Source of the DNA: Devosia ginsengisoli
GTDB lineage: Bacteria; Pseudomonadota; Alphaproteobacteria; Rhizobiales; Devosiaceae
Length of the DNA stretch: 64,000 bases
Direction of reading: 5' to 3'
Assembly: GCF_024707105.1 (NCBI RefSeq)
Contig: NZ_JANQAJ010000009.1
Span: forward strand, 186,001-250,000
Shown: piece after piece, positions 51,661 through 60,519 of the stretch
Numbering within the stretch: position 1 is the first letter of the stretch
Layout: the number at the start of each line of letters is the position of its first letter
Made by a program: the position numbers and the translations under genes
The notes under the pieces: model-generated
What the model was told of the DNA's origin: nothing
Database searches by the model: none
The model's input: the letters and a program-made list of their open reading frames with translations, nothing else

Positions 51661-51675
51661 TGATCCACCGTATCA
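51661..51675 (-). promoter_or_regulatory. Candidate operator upstream of binding protein 2
   Basis: TGATCCACCGTATCA is an imperfect palindrome (TGAT-C/G-ATCA) next to a very AT-rich TATATAATATG region at 51649-51661, which can serve as a leftward -10. Regulator unknown. Confidence 0.35.
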
Positions 51676-51803
51676 AGTTATATCCGCCGCCAGCTTTCCT
51701 GCCGCCAATTCCTTATGATTAATTCCCCCTTAACACCCCCCCCGGCATCCTTCTCCCAAAACGGCACACGATTCGATGCCGCAGCAAAAAGACCGGAGTT
51801 GGC

Positions 51804-53288
51804 ATGACGCGTGTTCTCATTGTGGATGATGATCCGGTTCAGTTGCGTCTCACCGCCGAGGTCGCCAACCGCGCCGGCTTCAAGCCGCTGACCGCCACTG
51901 GCGGCGAACAGGCGCTGTCCATCCTGCGCGAAGACCGCAATATCGGCGCCATGATCCTCGATCTGATCATGCCCGATCTCGACGGCATGGGCGTGATGGA
52001 TGCCATGCGCCGCGAAGGCCTCACCACCCCGGTCATCATCCAGACCGCCAATGCCTCGCTCGAAACCGTCATCTCGGCCATGCGCAACGGCGCCGCCGAC
52101 TATTTCGTCAAGCCCGTCGCCCCCGAGCGCCTCGTCATCTCGCTGCGCAATGCCATGAAGCTCGATGCGCTCGAAGCCGCCATCCGCTCCGAACGCGCCC
52201 GCCGCACCGGCACCTTCACGGTCAACGACATGATCGCCAAGGCTCCCGCCATGGGCCGCGTGCTGACCCTCTGCGCCAAGGCCGGCAAATCCACCATTCC
52301 CGTGCTGATCGAAGGCGAAACCGGCGTCGGCAAGGAACTCGTCGCCCGCATCATCCAGGGCTCGGGCGATCGCGCCGGCAAGCCTTTCGTCACGGTCAAT
52401 TGCGGCGCCATCCCGCCCAATCTCGTCGAGTCCGTCCTCTTCGGTCACAAGAAGGGTGCCTTTACCGGCGCTATCGCTGACCAGCCCGGCAAGTTCGCCG
52501 AAGCCCATAACGGCACGCTGTTCCTTGACGAGGTCGGCGAATTGCCGCCCGACACCCAGGTCAAGCTCCTGCGCGCCCTGCAGGAAGGCGAGATCGAGCC
52601 GGTCGGGGCGAGCAAGCCCGAACGCGTCAATGTCCGCGTCATCTCCGCCACCAATCGCCGCCTGCTCAACCTCGCCAAATCCGGCGAATTCCGCGAAGAC
52701 CTCTACTATCGTCTCAACGTCTTCCCCATCTATGTCCCGCCTCTGCGCGAGCGCATGGAAGACGTGCCGGCTTTGGTCACCATGTTCATCGCCCGCTTCT
52801 CGGCCGAGGCCGGCAAACGCGTGCTCGGAATCTCGCCTACTGCCCTCGACCTGCTCATGGCCTATGACTGGCCGGGCAATGTCCGCCAGCTCGAAAACGC
52901 CGTCTATCGCGCCATCGTCCTCACCGACGGCGCCTTCCTCGAATCCGTCGATTTCCCACAGATCGTCGCCCAATCGGCCGGCCGCGAGAGCGCCATCAAG
53001 GCCATCGAACAGGTTCCGGTCCCTGCCGGTCCCGTTCATATCGACACCGCACCGGCCCGCCAGCGCACCATGGTGGAAGCAACGCCCGCCCCCGATCGCT
53101 TCCTCGCCCCGACAGGCGAAGTCGCCGCTCTTGCCGAAATCGAGCGCGCCGCCATCGTCTTCGCCATCGCCCATCACGGCGGCCGCATGTCGCGCGTCGC
53201 GAGAGCCCTCAAGATCGGCCGCTCCACGCTTTACCGCAAGCTGCACGAATATGGCCTCGCCGAGGAACTGATCAACGACGCGGCCTGA
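51804..53288 (+). CDS. NtrC-type sigma54-dependent response regulator
   Basis: 494 residues. REC domain 1-120 with phospho-acceptor Asp53 (ILDLIMPDLDG) and Lys103 (FVKP); AAA+ domain with Walker A GETGVGKE at 171-178, the sigma54-contact loop GAFTGA at 218-223 and FLDEVGELP; C-terminal Fis-type HTH (GRMSRVARALKIGRSTLYRKL). It activates sigma54 promoters when phosphorylated. No histidine kinase is adjacent, so the input is unknown. Confidence 0.95.
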   Translation: MTRVLIVDDDPVQLRLTAEVANRAGFKPLTATGGEQALSILREDRNIGAMILDLIMPDLDGMGVMDAMRREGLTTPVIIQTANASLETVISAMRNGAADYFVKPVAPERLVISLRNAMKLDALEAAIRSERARRTGTFTVNDMIAKAPAMGRVLTLCAKAGKSTIPVLIEGETGVGKELVARIIQGSGDRAGKPFVTVNCGAIPPNLVESVLFGHKKGAFTGAIADQPGKFAEAHNGTLFLDEVGELPPDTQVKLLRALQEGEIEPVGASKPERVNVRVISATNRRLLNLAKSGEFREDLYYRLNVFPIYVPPLRERMEDVPALVTMFIARFSAEAGKRVLGISPTALDLLMAYDWPGNVRQLENAVYRAIVLTDGAFLESVDFPQIVAQSAGRESAIKAIEQVPVPAGPVHIDTAPARQRTMVEATPAPDRFLAPTGEVAALAEIERAAIVFAIAHHGGRMSRVARALKIGRSTLYRKLHEYGLAEELINDAA

Positions 53289-53356
53289 GCGCCCCGTCAT
53301 CCATCTGCCATCGCTGACGAATCGGCTACTGTTCGGCCCGGGGCAGGAGCTCAGTC

Positions 53357-54358
53357 ATGACAGCGTTGATCGAGGCTCGGGGCGTTTCCAAGCGCTTCCG
53401 GCAACACAAGAGGTTTCCCGGCCTGCTGGGCGCCTTCCAGACGCTGGTGACATCGGAATATACCGAAGTCTCCGCCGTTTCCGATATCGGCTTCGATATC
53501 GCTGCCGGCGAAGCCGTCGGCTATCTCGGCCCCAATGGCGCCGGGAAATCCACCATGATCAAGATGATGACCGGCATCCTGGTGCCGTCAGCCGGCACGC
53601 TCTCCGTGCTCGGCCGCACACCGCATCTCGAGCGCATGGCCAATGCGCGCGAGATCGGCGTCGTCTTCGGCCAGCGCAGCCAGCTCTGGTGGGATCTGCC
53701 CGTCATCGACAGCTTCACCCTGCACCAGCGCATCTACGACATTCCCGAAGCCCGCTACGCCGACAATCTCAAGCGCTTCAGCACCCTGCTCGATCTGACG
53801 CCCTTCCTCGACCGTGCCGTCCGCCAGCTCAGCCTCGGCCAGCGCATGCGGGCCGAGATCGTCATGTCGCTGCTGCATGATCCCAAGATCCTGTTCCTCG
53901 ACGAACCGACCATCGGCCTCGATGTCGTCGCCAAGGATGCGGTGCGCAAATTCCTTGCCGAGATCAACCGCGAGCGCGGCGTCACCATTATCCTCACCAC
54001 CCATGACCTGCAGGATATCGAGACCATCTGCCCGCGCCTGATCATGGTCGATCACAGCCGGCTGATCTTCGATGGCGAACTGCGCCGCCTGCGCGCCGCG
54101 CTCGGCTCGGCCCGCCGCCTGACCCTAGAATTTTCCGCCGATCCCGGCCCGCTCCCGCTGTCGACCGCCACGCTCACATCGGATGAAGGCCTGCGCAAGC
54201 ATTACCTGCTCGAGCGCGAGGACGTGTCGCTGGTGCAGGTCCTGGGCGAAGTCGGCGGCGATCGCGGCCTCAAGGATGTCGCCCTGCACGAGCCCGACAT
54301 CGAGGAGGTGATCCGCACCTTCTATCAGCGCCGCAATGCGGCCGCGGCCGTCTCATGA
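53357..54358 (+). CDS. ABC-2 type exporter ATP-binding protein
   Basis: 333 residues: Walker A GPNGAGKST at 58-66, signature LSLGQRMRAE, Walker B ILFLDEPTIGLD and H-loop TTHDLQD. The long C-terminal extension beyond about 240 is typical of NatA/DrrA-like ATPases of ABC-2 exporters. Its stop overlaps the start of the first permease gene (ATGA), and a second permease follows, so the complex is probably an ATPase dimer with a permease heterodimer. Substrate unknown. Confidence 0.93.
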   Translation: MTALIEARGVSKRFRQHKRFPGLLGAFQTLVTSEYTEVSAVSDIGFDIAAGEAVGYLGPNGAGKSTMIKMMTGILVPSAGTLSVLGRTPHLERMANAREIGVVFGQRSQLWWDLPVIDSFTLHQRIYDIPEARYADNLKRFSTLLDLTPFLDRAVRQLSLGQRMRAEIVMSLLHDPKILFLDEPTIGLDVVAKDAVRKFLAEINRERGVTIILTTHDLQDIETICPRLIMVDHSRLIFDGELRRLRAALGSARRLTLEFSADPGPLPLSTATLTSDEGLRKHYLLEREDVSLVQVLGEVGGDRGLKDVALHEPDIEEVIRTFYQRRNAAAAVS

Positions 54359-55148
54359 CCGCCTATGCCGCCTTTGCCCGCAGCGGCTTCCTCACCAGCC
54401 TCGCCTATCGCAACGAGGTCTGGGCCAATATTTTCGGCAAGCTGGTGCAGGTCTTTGCCCGCGTCGCCATCTGGCTCGCCGTCTATGCCGGTGTCACCTC
54501 GGTCGACGGCATCAGCATCACCGACATGATCACCTATGCCTTGCTGGGTGGCGTGGTCATGGGCGCCACGCGCTATGACCGCATCGTGCGAGCCGTCGGC
54601 ACGGCCCTCAATACCGGCGATGTCGCGGTCTGGCTGCTCAAGCCGGTCCACTACCCGCTTTACCTGCTGGCGGTGGAAGCCGGCATGTCGGCCTACACGT
54701 TCCTGCTCGCCGTCATTCCCACCATAGTAGTCGTGGCGCTGATCTATGGCATGCAGCCGCCGGCCAGCCTGTTTCACGCCGTGATGTTCCTGCCCTTCTG
54801 TGCGCTGGCCTTCCTCATCCACTTCTTCTGCGCCGCCATTTTCGGCGTGCTGGCTTTCTGGCTGATGACCGTCTTCTCGCTGGAATGGTTGCTGCAAAGC
54901 CTGATTGCCCTGCTGTCCGGCTTGCTCGTGCCCTTCTGGTTCTTCCCCGAACCATTTGGCGCCATTGCCAGCCACCAGCCTTTGGCCTGGCTGGTTTACT
55001 ATCCCTCGGCGGTCTGGCTGGGCCGTCTGGATGTCGGCCAGACCCTGCTCTATTTCGGCCTCGGCCTCGTCTGGACCGCCCTGCTCGCTGCGGCGCTGGC
55101 CATGCTCTGGCATCGCGCCTCTTCCCGCATCACCGTGCAGGGGGCTGA
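54355..55148 (+). pseudogene. ABC-2 permease subunit 1, frameshift at last codons
   Basis: About 263 residues with six transmembrane helices, beginning MTAYAAFARSGFLTSLAYRN. The expected end is SSRITVQGG-stop, with TGA at 55146-55148 two bases before the next gene's ATG. In the given sequence the G run at 55140-55144 has five Gs, so the frame misses this stop and continues 383 codons through out-of-frame DNA to 56301. One extra G restores the stop. The extended reading is not a real fusion, because the next permease is clearly coded in the other frame. Confidence 0.8.
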
Positions 55149-55150
55149 CC

Positions 55151-55951
55151 ATGCTGCATCGCCTCTCCATCCTGCCATTGCTGGTCCAGATGTTCGTCAA
55201 GTCGCAGATGGAATATCGCGGCGCCTTCTGGCTCGACCGGCTGGCGCAGATCGTTTCCTATGGCGCAGTGCTCCTAACCATCTGGATCCTGCTGCAGAAG
55301 TTCCAGTTGCTCGGCGGCTGGAACTGGCCCGAACTGGCTTTGCTGTTTTCCTTCCAGCTCCTCGCCTATGCCATGGGCGCCTCGGTGAGCTTCACCCAAT
55401 TGCGCGACCTCGAGGAACTGGTGCGCCTGGGCACTATCGACACCCTGCTCACCAAGCCCATCAACACCTGGGCCTACCTGATCTTTTCCGGCCTCAATAT
55501 CGGCTATGCCGGCCACATCATCCTGGCCATTCCCGTGCTGGTCTGGGCGCTCATCGCCGCGCAGGTGAACTGGTCGGTCGGCACCGCGCTCTTCTTCGTC
55601 TTCAGCCTGTTGAGCGCCACCATGGTCACCGGATCAGTCATCACCATGATCGGCGCCACCGCCCTGATCTGGGTGCGCTCCAACCACCTGTTCTCCATCT
55701 TCTTCGGCTTCTGGGAACTGACGCGCTATCCCCTCAACATCTTTCCATCAGGCATTCAGGTCGTGATGCTGACTGTGGTGCCGCTGGCCTATATCAGCGC
55801 CGTGCCGGTGGCCGTGCTGCTCGGCAAGCCCGTGCCGCTGCTCGGCGATTTCGCCGCGCCTGTCGCCCTGCTGGCCGGCCCTGTCCTCGTCCTGATCGCC
55901 ATCGCCCACTGGCGCTACGCGCTCAGCCGCTACCAGGGCGCCGGCGGCTAG
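55151..55951 (+). CDS. ABC-2 permease subunit 2
   Basis: 266 residues from ATG 55151 (MLHRLSILPLLVQMFVKSQMEYRG), with six transmembrane helices: VLLTIWILLQ, FSFQLLAYAMGASVSF, HIILAIPVLVWALIAA and others, ending ALSRYQGAGG, the RY-x-GxGG type C-terminus seen in paired ABC-2 permeases. The partner of the 54355 gene and the ATPase at 53357. Confidence 0.88.
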   Translation: MLHRLSILPLLVQMFVKSQMEYRGAFWLDRLAQIVSYGAVLLTIWILLQKFQLLGGWNWPELALLFSFQLLAYAMGASVSFTQLRDLEELVRLGTIDTLLTKPINTWAYLIFSGLNIGYAGHIILAIPVLVWALIAAQVNWSVGTALFFVFSLLSATMVTGSVITMIGATALIWVRSNHLFSIFFGFWELTRYPLNIFPSGIQVVMLTVVPLAYISAVPVAVLLGKPVPLLGDFAAPVALLAGPVLVLIAIAHWRYALSRYQGAGG

Positions 55952-56049
55952 ATCGCCCGGAACTACGCATTTTCCCTTATGGGACTTGTCCCAATTGTGA
56001 TCGCTGCGGACCCGACCGATCTTGCGCGCCATTCCGTGGGAGGGGCCCC

Positions 56050-56301
56050 ATGCAATCCAGCTATCAGTTCAGGATCGACCCGCAGATGCACAAGCAGGTC
56101 GATCTGGAACATGAACACGACACGCTCGTCGTGCGCATCGCCTATCGCGTCGGTAATTCGGTCCGCCGCGACGAGGTCCGCATTCCCGTCATCGGCACAT
56201 CCCGCTTCGAACCCGATGCCCATGGCGTCCGCGTCATCTATCGCACCCGCCCCTTCCGCCTCCTCCCCTGGCTGACCATCCCCCGCTCCCGCTTTTTCTG
56301 A
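56050..56301 (+). CDS. Small hypothetical protein
   Basis: 83 residues from ATG 56050, after a strong GGGAGGGG ribosome-binding site. The sequence (DPQMHKQVDLEHEHDTLVVRI, then VRIPVIGTSRFEPDAHGVRV) is all-beta in character with no signal or membrane segment. Family unrecognised. It shares the frame of the run-on permease ORF by chance only. Confidence 0.65.
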   Translation: MQSSYQFRIDPQMHKQVDLEHEHDTLVVRIAYRVGNSVRRDEVRIPVIGTSRFEPDAHGVRVIYRTRPFRLLPWLTIPRSRFF

Positions 56302-56478
56302 TCACCCGGAGCAATCCGGCCGTTGCAGCCACACCACAAAATCTGCTCACAACTTTGCGAGCGATTGCTCCCGTTAAGGTTTGCAGAGTATTGCATTTTA
56401 GTGCGGTGCGGCCCGCCGAGTCTGGTGCAATTGACGTGGTGGAGAGGCCGCTACAGCGTTGCCGTGCATGGAGCTCAG

Positions 56479-58178
56479 ATGAACAAGATCCTGGTCTGCC
56501 TGGTCGCCGCCCTTCTCGGCGCTGGTAGCGCATTGCCCGCCCTGGCGCAGGATGTCGCCGGTCTTGCTGCCGGCCCGGTCATCATCGCGCCGCCCCAGAC
56601 CCCCTGGCCCAGACCATCAAATCCGGCCTCGGCGCCGTCTATTACAGCGCCTCGCGTGACAGCGCCGCCTACAACGAAGCCCAGAAGCTCTATTTCTTCT
56701 ATGGCAGCCGTCATTTTGAACCCATCTGGCTCGACGAAGCCGCCAATGGCGAGGTGGTGTTCTCCGAACCCGCCCGTAAAATCCTCAAGCTCTTCGAAAA
56801 TGCCGCCAGCGAAGGCCTGCGCCCCTCAGATTACCTGACGCCCGATCTCGACCCGGCCGGCGCCAAGGGCGATCCGATCAAGATGGCCGCGCTCGAAACC
56901 GCCTTTTCCGGCGCCGCTTTGCGCTATGCCGACCATATCTACAATGGCCGCATCAAGCCGCAATCGGTCAGCCAGAATCTCGACATTGCGCCCAAGCCGC
57001 TCGATACCGCGTCCCTGCTGGTCCAACTCGCCACCAGTGCCGATCCGGTCGCCGTCCTGACCGCGCTCGAGCCGACCCATCCCGAATTCCTGGCGCTCAA
57101 GGCCGCGCTCGCCACGTTCGACGATGCCAGCTTGGAGCGGCCGACGCCCATCGCCGAGGGCCCCACCCTGCGCCCCGGCATGAGCGATCCGCGCGTCCCC
57201 CTGCTGCGTGCCCGCCTCGACGTGCCGGCCACCGATGGCCTCGTCTATGACGATGTGCTGGTCGATGCGATCAAGGCTTTCCAGGCCACGCTCGATCTCG
57301 ATGTCGACGGTGTCATGGGCCCGGCCACCCTGGCCGCGCTCAATGGTGGCGTGCCGGTCACCCGTGCCGATATCCTTGCCAATATGGAGCGCTGGCGCTG
57401 GATGCCGCGCGAACTCGGCAAATTCAATGTCATGGTCAACATTCCCGAATTCCGCCTGTCCATCGTCAGGGACGGGCGCGAGGAATACACCACCCGCGTC
57501 GTCGTCGGCACCACCAAGAACCAGACGCCGATCTTCTCGGACAATATCCGCCACATCGTGGTGAACCCCTATTGGAACGTGCCGTCATCCATCATCAAGG
57601 GCGAGGTTGCGCCCGCCGTGCTGCGCAATCCCGGCTATATCGACAACCAGAATATGGACCTGCTCTATAACGGCACGCCGGTCAGCCCCTGGCAGGTCGA
57701 CTGGACCCAGGTCTCCACCTCCAATTTCCCGTTCCGCGTGCGCCAGCGCCCCGGTCCGGGCAATGCCCTTGGGCAGATCAAGTTCCTGTTCCCCAACAAG
57801 CACGACGTCTATCTCCACGACACGCCGTCCAAGTCGCTGTTCGCCCGGTCCTTCCGCGCCTATAGCCATGGCTGCGTGCGCGTGCAGAACCCGATGGAAT
57901 TCGCCGAGGCGCTGATGGCCAACGAGCCCAATATCTCGCGCGCCTCGCTCGAAGCCATGTTCGGCCCCTCCGAACGCTGGGTGAATCCGGAACACCAGAT
58001 CCCGGTCCACATCGCCTATTTCACCATCCGCGTCGAAGCCGACGGCGCGCTGCGCTCCTTCGGCGACGTCTATGGCCACAATGCCAAGCTGATATCGGCC
58101 ATGGGCCTCGACAAGCCCGCACTCGCCCGCGAAATCATCGCCGACGCCGAACCCGTCGTGGACGAACTGTCCCCCTGA
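56479..58178 (+). pseudogene. L,D-transpeptidase with one-base frameshift near the N-terminus
   Basis: ATG 56479 opens a signal peptide (MNKILVCLVAALLGAGSALPALAQ) and runs to PPQTP; the C run at 56600-56604 has five Cs, and one more would continue as LAQTIKSGLGAVYYSASRD and on into the long frame ending 58178. That part has a YcbB-type scaffold, a peptidoglycan-binding module (DAIKAFQATLDLDVDGVMGP) and the YkuD catalytic motif YSHGCVRVQNP. Such enzymes make 3-3 crosslinks or attach lipoproteins. As given, only an N-terminally truncated protein without export signal would start (GTG 56754), so a sequence error is likely. Confidence 0.85.
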
Positions 58179-58202
58179 CGGGGCACACGTCTCCACACCT
58201 TC

Positions 58203-58306
58203 CGATGTCACCCCGGCGAAGGCCGGGTCCATCCTGACATCTTTCCGCGCTACGGCAGGCCCAGTCATCTCAGGCTGGATTCCGGCCTGCGCCGGAATGA
58301 CACCAT
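58203..58306. repeat. Dispersed inverted repeat, family C copy 2
   Basis: GTCACCCCGGCGAAGGCCGG and TCCATCC on the left match, inverted, GGATTCCGGCCTGCGCCGG and AATGAC on the right. The same type as 31284-31368. It lies in the 327-bp gap before the M15 endopeptidase gene. Confidence 0.75.
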
Positions 58307-58429
58307 GGATACCCAAGGCATCGGGCCAGCGCCCCCTTAACGTCACGTTTACAATTTCGCCTTGGTTGCGCCCGCTTTTGCCCGTAATAACATATGCGTG
58401 AGGGGTCCGGCTCCATGTGGTTGTGATCT

Positions 58430-58468
58430 CGTTAGCGTTAATCAATTCGACGATTTTTCGCGCTAACG
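58430..58468 (+). promoter_or_regulatory. Candidate operator dyad upstream of the M15 endopeptidase
   Basis: CGTTAGCG (58430-58437) and CGCTAACG (58461-58468) are perfect complements 23 bp apart in an AT-rich stretch, 38 bp before the gene start. Regulator unknown. Confidence 0.4.
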
Positions 58469-58505
58469 TCCGACGACAACTGGCAATTACCGGGCAGAGT
58501 TTGGC

Positions 58506-60179
58506 GTGACGGGGACTTACCTTTTGATACGGCACCATATCGTGCGGCTTTTCGTTGCCGCCCTTATGAGCATCACCGTTATCCTGCCGCAGGCCATCGT
58601 GCCGGCCGCGGCCGCCTCCGAGCGCGCGCTCTATCTCTATTACACCCACACCAAGGAGACGGCCCGCATCGTCTTCAAGCGCAACGGGCAATATGTCCAG
58701 TCGGGCCTCAACGAGCTCAATCAGTTCCTGCGCGACTGGCGCCGCAACGAGCCCGCCAAGATGGACCCGCGCCTGTTCGACCTGATCTGGGAAGTCTACC
58801 AGGAGGTCGGCGCCAGCCAGCCGGTCAACGTGGTCTCGGCCTATCGCTCGCCCGCCACCAACGCCATGCTCGCCGCCACATCCTCCGGCGTCGCCGACAA
58901 TTCCCAGCATATGCGCGGCACGGCGATGGATTTCTTCATTCCCGGCGTGCCCCTGGCCCGGCTCCGCGCCACCGCGATGAAAAAGCAGGTCGGCGGCGTC
59001 GGCTACTACCCCACTTCGGGCAGCCCGTTCGTTCACCTCGATACCGGCTCGGTCCGCGCCTGGCCGCGCATGACCCGCGCCCAGCTCAAGGAAATCTTCC
59101 CCGACGGCAAGACCATGCACGTCCCCACCGATGGCAAGCCGCTGTCGCAGGAGGGCTATCAGATCGCCCTGGCCGAGTGGAAGAAATGCCACGCCTATCC
59201 GTGCAATGGCAGCTCCTCGTCGGGCACCCAGGTTGCCGAAAGCGGCGGCAGCGGCCGCACGCTGATGGACCTGTTCTTCGGCGGCAATGGCAATCAGCCT
59301 TCCGCCAGCGCCGCCGCACCCGCCCCGATGCAGGTCGCCGCCGTCGCGCCGCAGCCCGCCACTCCGCAGGTCGCGCCCGTCCCGGCACTGCGCCCCGCCT
59401 CGCTGGGCGGCGCGGCCGCTTCGGTCGATGTCGCGGCCGCCCCGGCCATGGGCGCCATTCCCTTCTCGACCGAGGGCAGCGCCCCGCTCGATCCATCCGA
59501 ACTGGCGACGGCCGATATTGCCCCCCTGCCGGTCCAGAAATCCGAGGCCTTGCAACTGGCAACTGCCGCCGCCCTGCCCGCCAACGACGCCGTCACTGCG
59601 CTGGCCGCCCTGACCGCGCCGGTGCCGCAGCCGCGGCTCATCATGACCGACCAGCCGGCAACCATGACCGCCTATCTGCCCGCGACTGCGCCGGACCCCG
59701 AGGCGCAGCGCGCCCTCGAAATGATCATCCAGCGCGAAACCACGGCCATGGTAACGCCGCAAACACCGGCCGCGCGCCCCGCCATCCTGCCCCCGCTCAC
59801 CGCGGCCACTGGCCTGCGCACCGCCTCACTCGGTGGCGATCTGGTGGGCCTGTTCAGCGGCACCTTTGGCGCCGCCCAGCAGAATGAGCCCGTCGCCGCC
59901 GCTTTGGCCGAGCATATCGCCAGGCGTCCCGAACCCGGCGCCATGCGCAGTCCCGACCTGATCGCCCCCGATCTCGAGCATATTGCCGAAGTCTTCATCA
60001 CCCCCGCGGCGATGACCTCGTCCCACTTCGCCAACGTCTGGGATCACGACGAGGCCGATTTCGACCCCACCGCCGAAATGGGCCGCTACGTCACCGTCAT
60101 GGGCGTCGGCGACTTCCCCACCGGCCTGTCCCACACCCGCTTCGTCACCGCCCGCCCCGTGGCCCTGGCTTCGAACTGA
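58506..60179 (+). CDS. DUF882/M15-type murein endopeptidase with Pro/Ala tail
   Basis: 557 residues from GTG 58506. A signal sequence (cleavage near AAAASE, about 37) precedes a domain like E. coli MepK/YcbK: SAYRSPATNAML, SQHMRGTAMDFF and PFVHLDTG supply zinc ligands His135, Asp142 and His177. MepK cleaves 3-3 crosslinks, the bonds made by L,D-transpeptidases, so its place right after the transpeptidase gene is meaningful. The C-terminal 320 residues are Pro/Ala-rich, low complexity, and unusual for the family. Confidence 0.88.
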   Translation: MTGTYLLIRHHIVRLFVAALMSITVILPQAIVPAAAASERALYLYYTHTKETARIVFKRNGQYVQSGLNELNQFLRDWRRNEPAKMDPRLFDLIWEVYQEVGASQPVNVVSAYRSPATNAMLAATSSGVADNSQHMRGTAMDFFIPGVPLARLRATAMKKQVGGVGYYPTSGSPFVHLDTGSVRAWPRMTRAQLKEIFPDGKTMHVPTDGKPLSQEGYQIALAEWKKCHAYPCNGSSSSGTQVAESGGSGRTLMDLFFGGNGNQPSASAAAPAPMQVAAVAPQPATPQVAPVPALRPASLGGAAASVDVAAAPAMGAIPFSTEGSAPLDPSELATADIAPLPVQKSEALQLATAAALPANDAVTALAALTAPVPQPRLIMTDQPATMTAYLPATAPDPEAQRALEMIIQRETTAMVTPQTPAARPAILPPLTAATGLRTASLGGDLVGLFSGTFGAAQQNEPVAAALAEHIARRPEPGAMRSPDLIAPDLEHIAEVFITPAAMTSSHFANVWDHDEADFDPTAEMGRYVTVMGVGDFPTGLSHTRFVTARPVALASN

Positions 60180-60197
60180 CGAGCCGCATATCCCTGA

Positions 60198-60305
60198 GAC
60201 CTCATGGTGAGCCTCCTGAGCCTGCCGAAGGGCGAACCACGAGGTCGGATGAGTGGAGCTGTCGTGCCACGCCCCATGGTTCGACAAGCTCACCATGAGG
60301 CGACT
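60198..60305. repeat. Dispersed palindromic repeat, family A copy 4
   Basis: GACCTCATGGTGAGCCTCCT, GAGCCTGCCGAAGGGCGAACC, and GGTTCGACAAGCTCACCATG followed by AGGCGACTG: the same blocks as the other family A copies. Lies between the M15 gene and dxs. Confidence 0.85.
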
Positions 60306-60415
60306 GAACACCCGCCTCAATTCAGTCCCCTTGCACTCCTAGCACTCCCCTGCCGCAGTTTGGCGCAGGTGGTATTGTTGCAAACCACAGGCCTGCGGCC
60401 TAAAGAATTGATAGA

Positions 60416-60468
60416 AGCGCTTCCAGGAAAAGTGCGTTAGCGGTTTTCCGGTTCGGAGGCGCAACATA
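60416..60468. repeat. Dispersed repeat family D, copy 3
   Basis: AGCGCTTCCAGGAAAAGTGC, then CGGTTTTCCGG and TTCGGAGGCGC: arms AGCGCTTCC/GGAGGCGC and GGAAAA/TTTTCC pair. Matches 33180-33233 with substitutions that keep the pairing. It is in the leader of dxs, about 50 bp before its start. Confidence 0.7.
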
Positions 60469-60519
60469 GTAGAAATGGGGCGGCTTCCGCTCCCCGCCGT
60501 TTGGCAAAGGACCGCTCGC

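Noticed and set aside
54355..56301. A 648-codon ORF suggesting a permease fused to a large C-terminal domain
   Set aside because: After 55140 the translation becomes His/Arg/Pro-rich without helices, while a perfect permease is coded in another frame at 55151-55951; the last 83 codons coincide with a separate gene that has its own ribosome-binding site.
57585..59762. Minus-strand ORF (725 codons) opposite the transpeptidase and endopeptidase genes
   Set aside because: It spans two convincing plus-strand genes and a repeat, and reads as Gly/Arg-rich noise.
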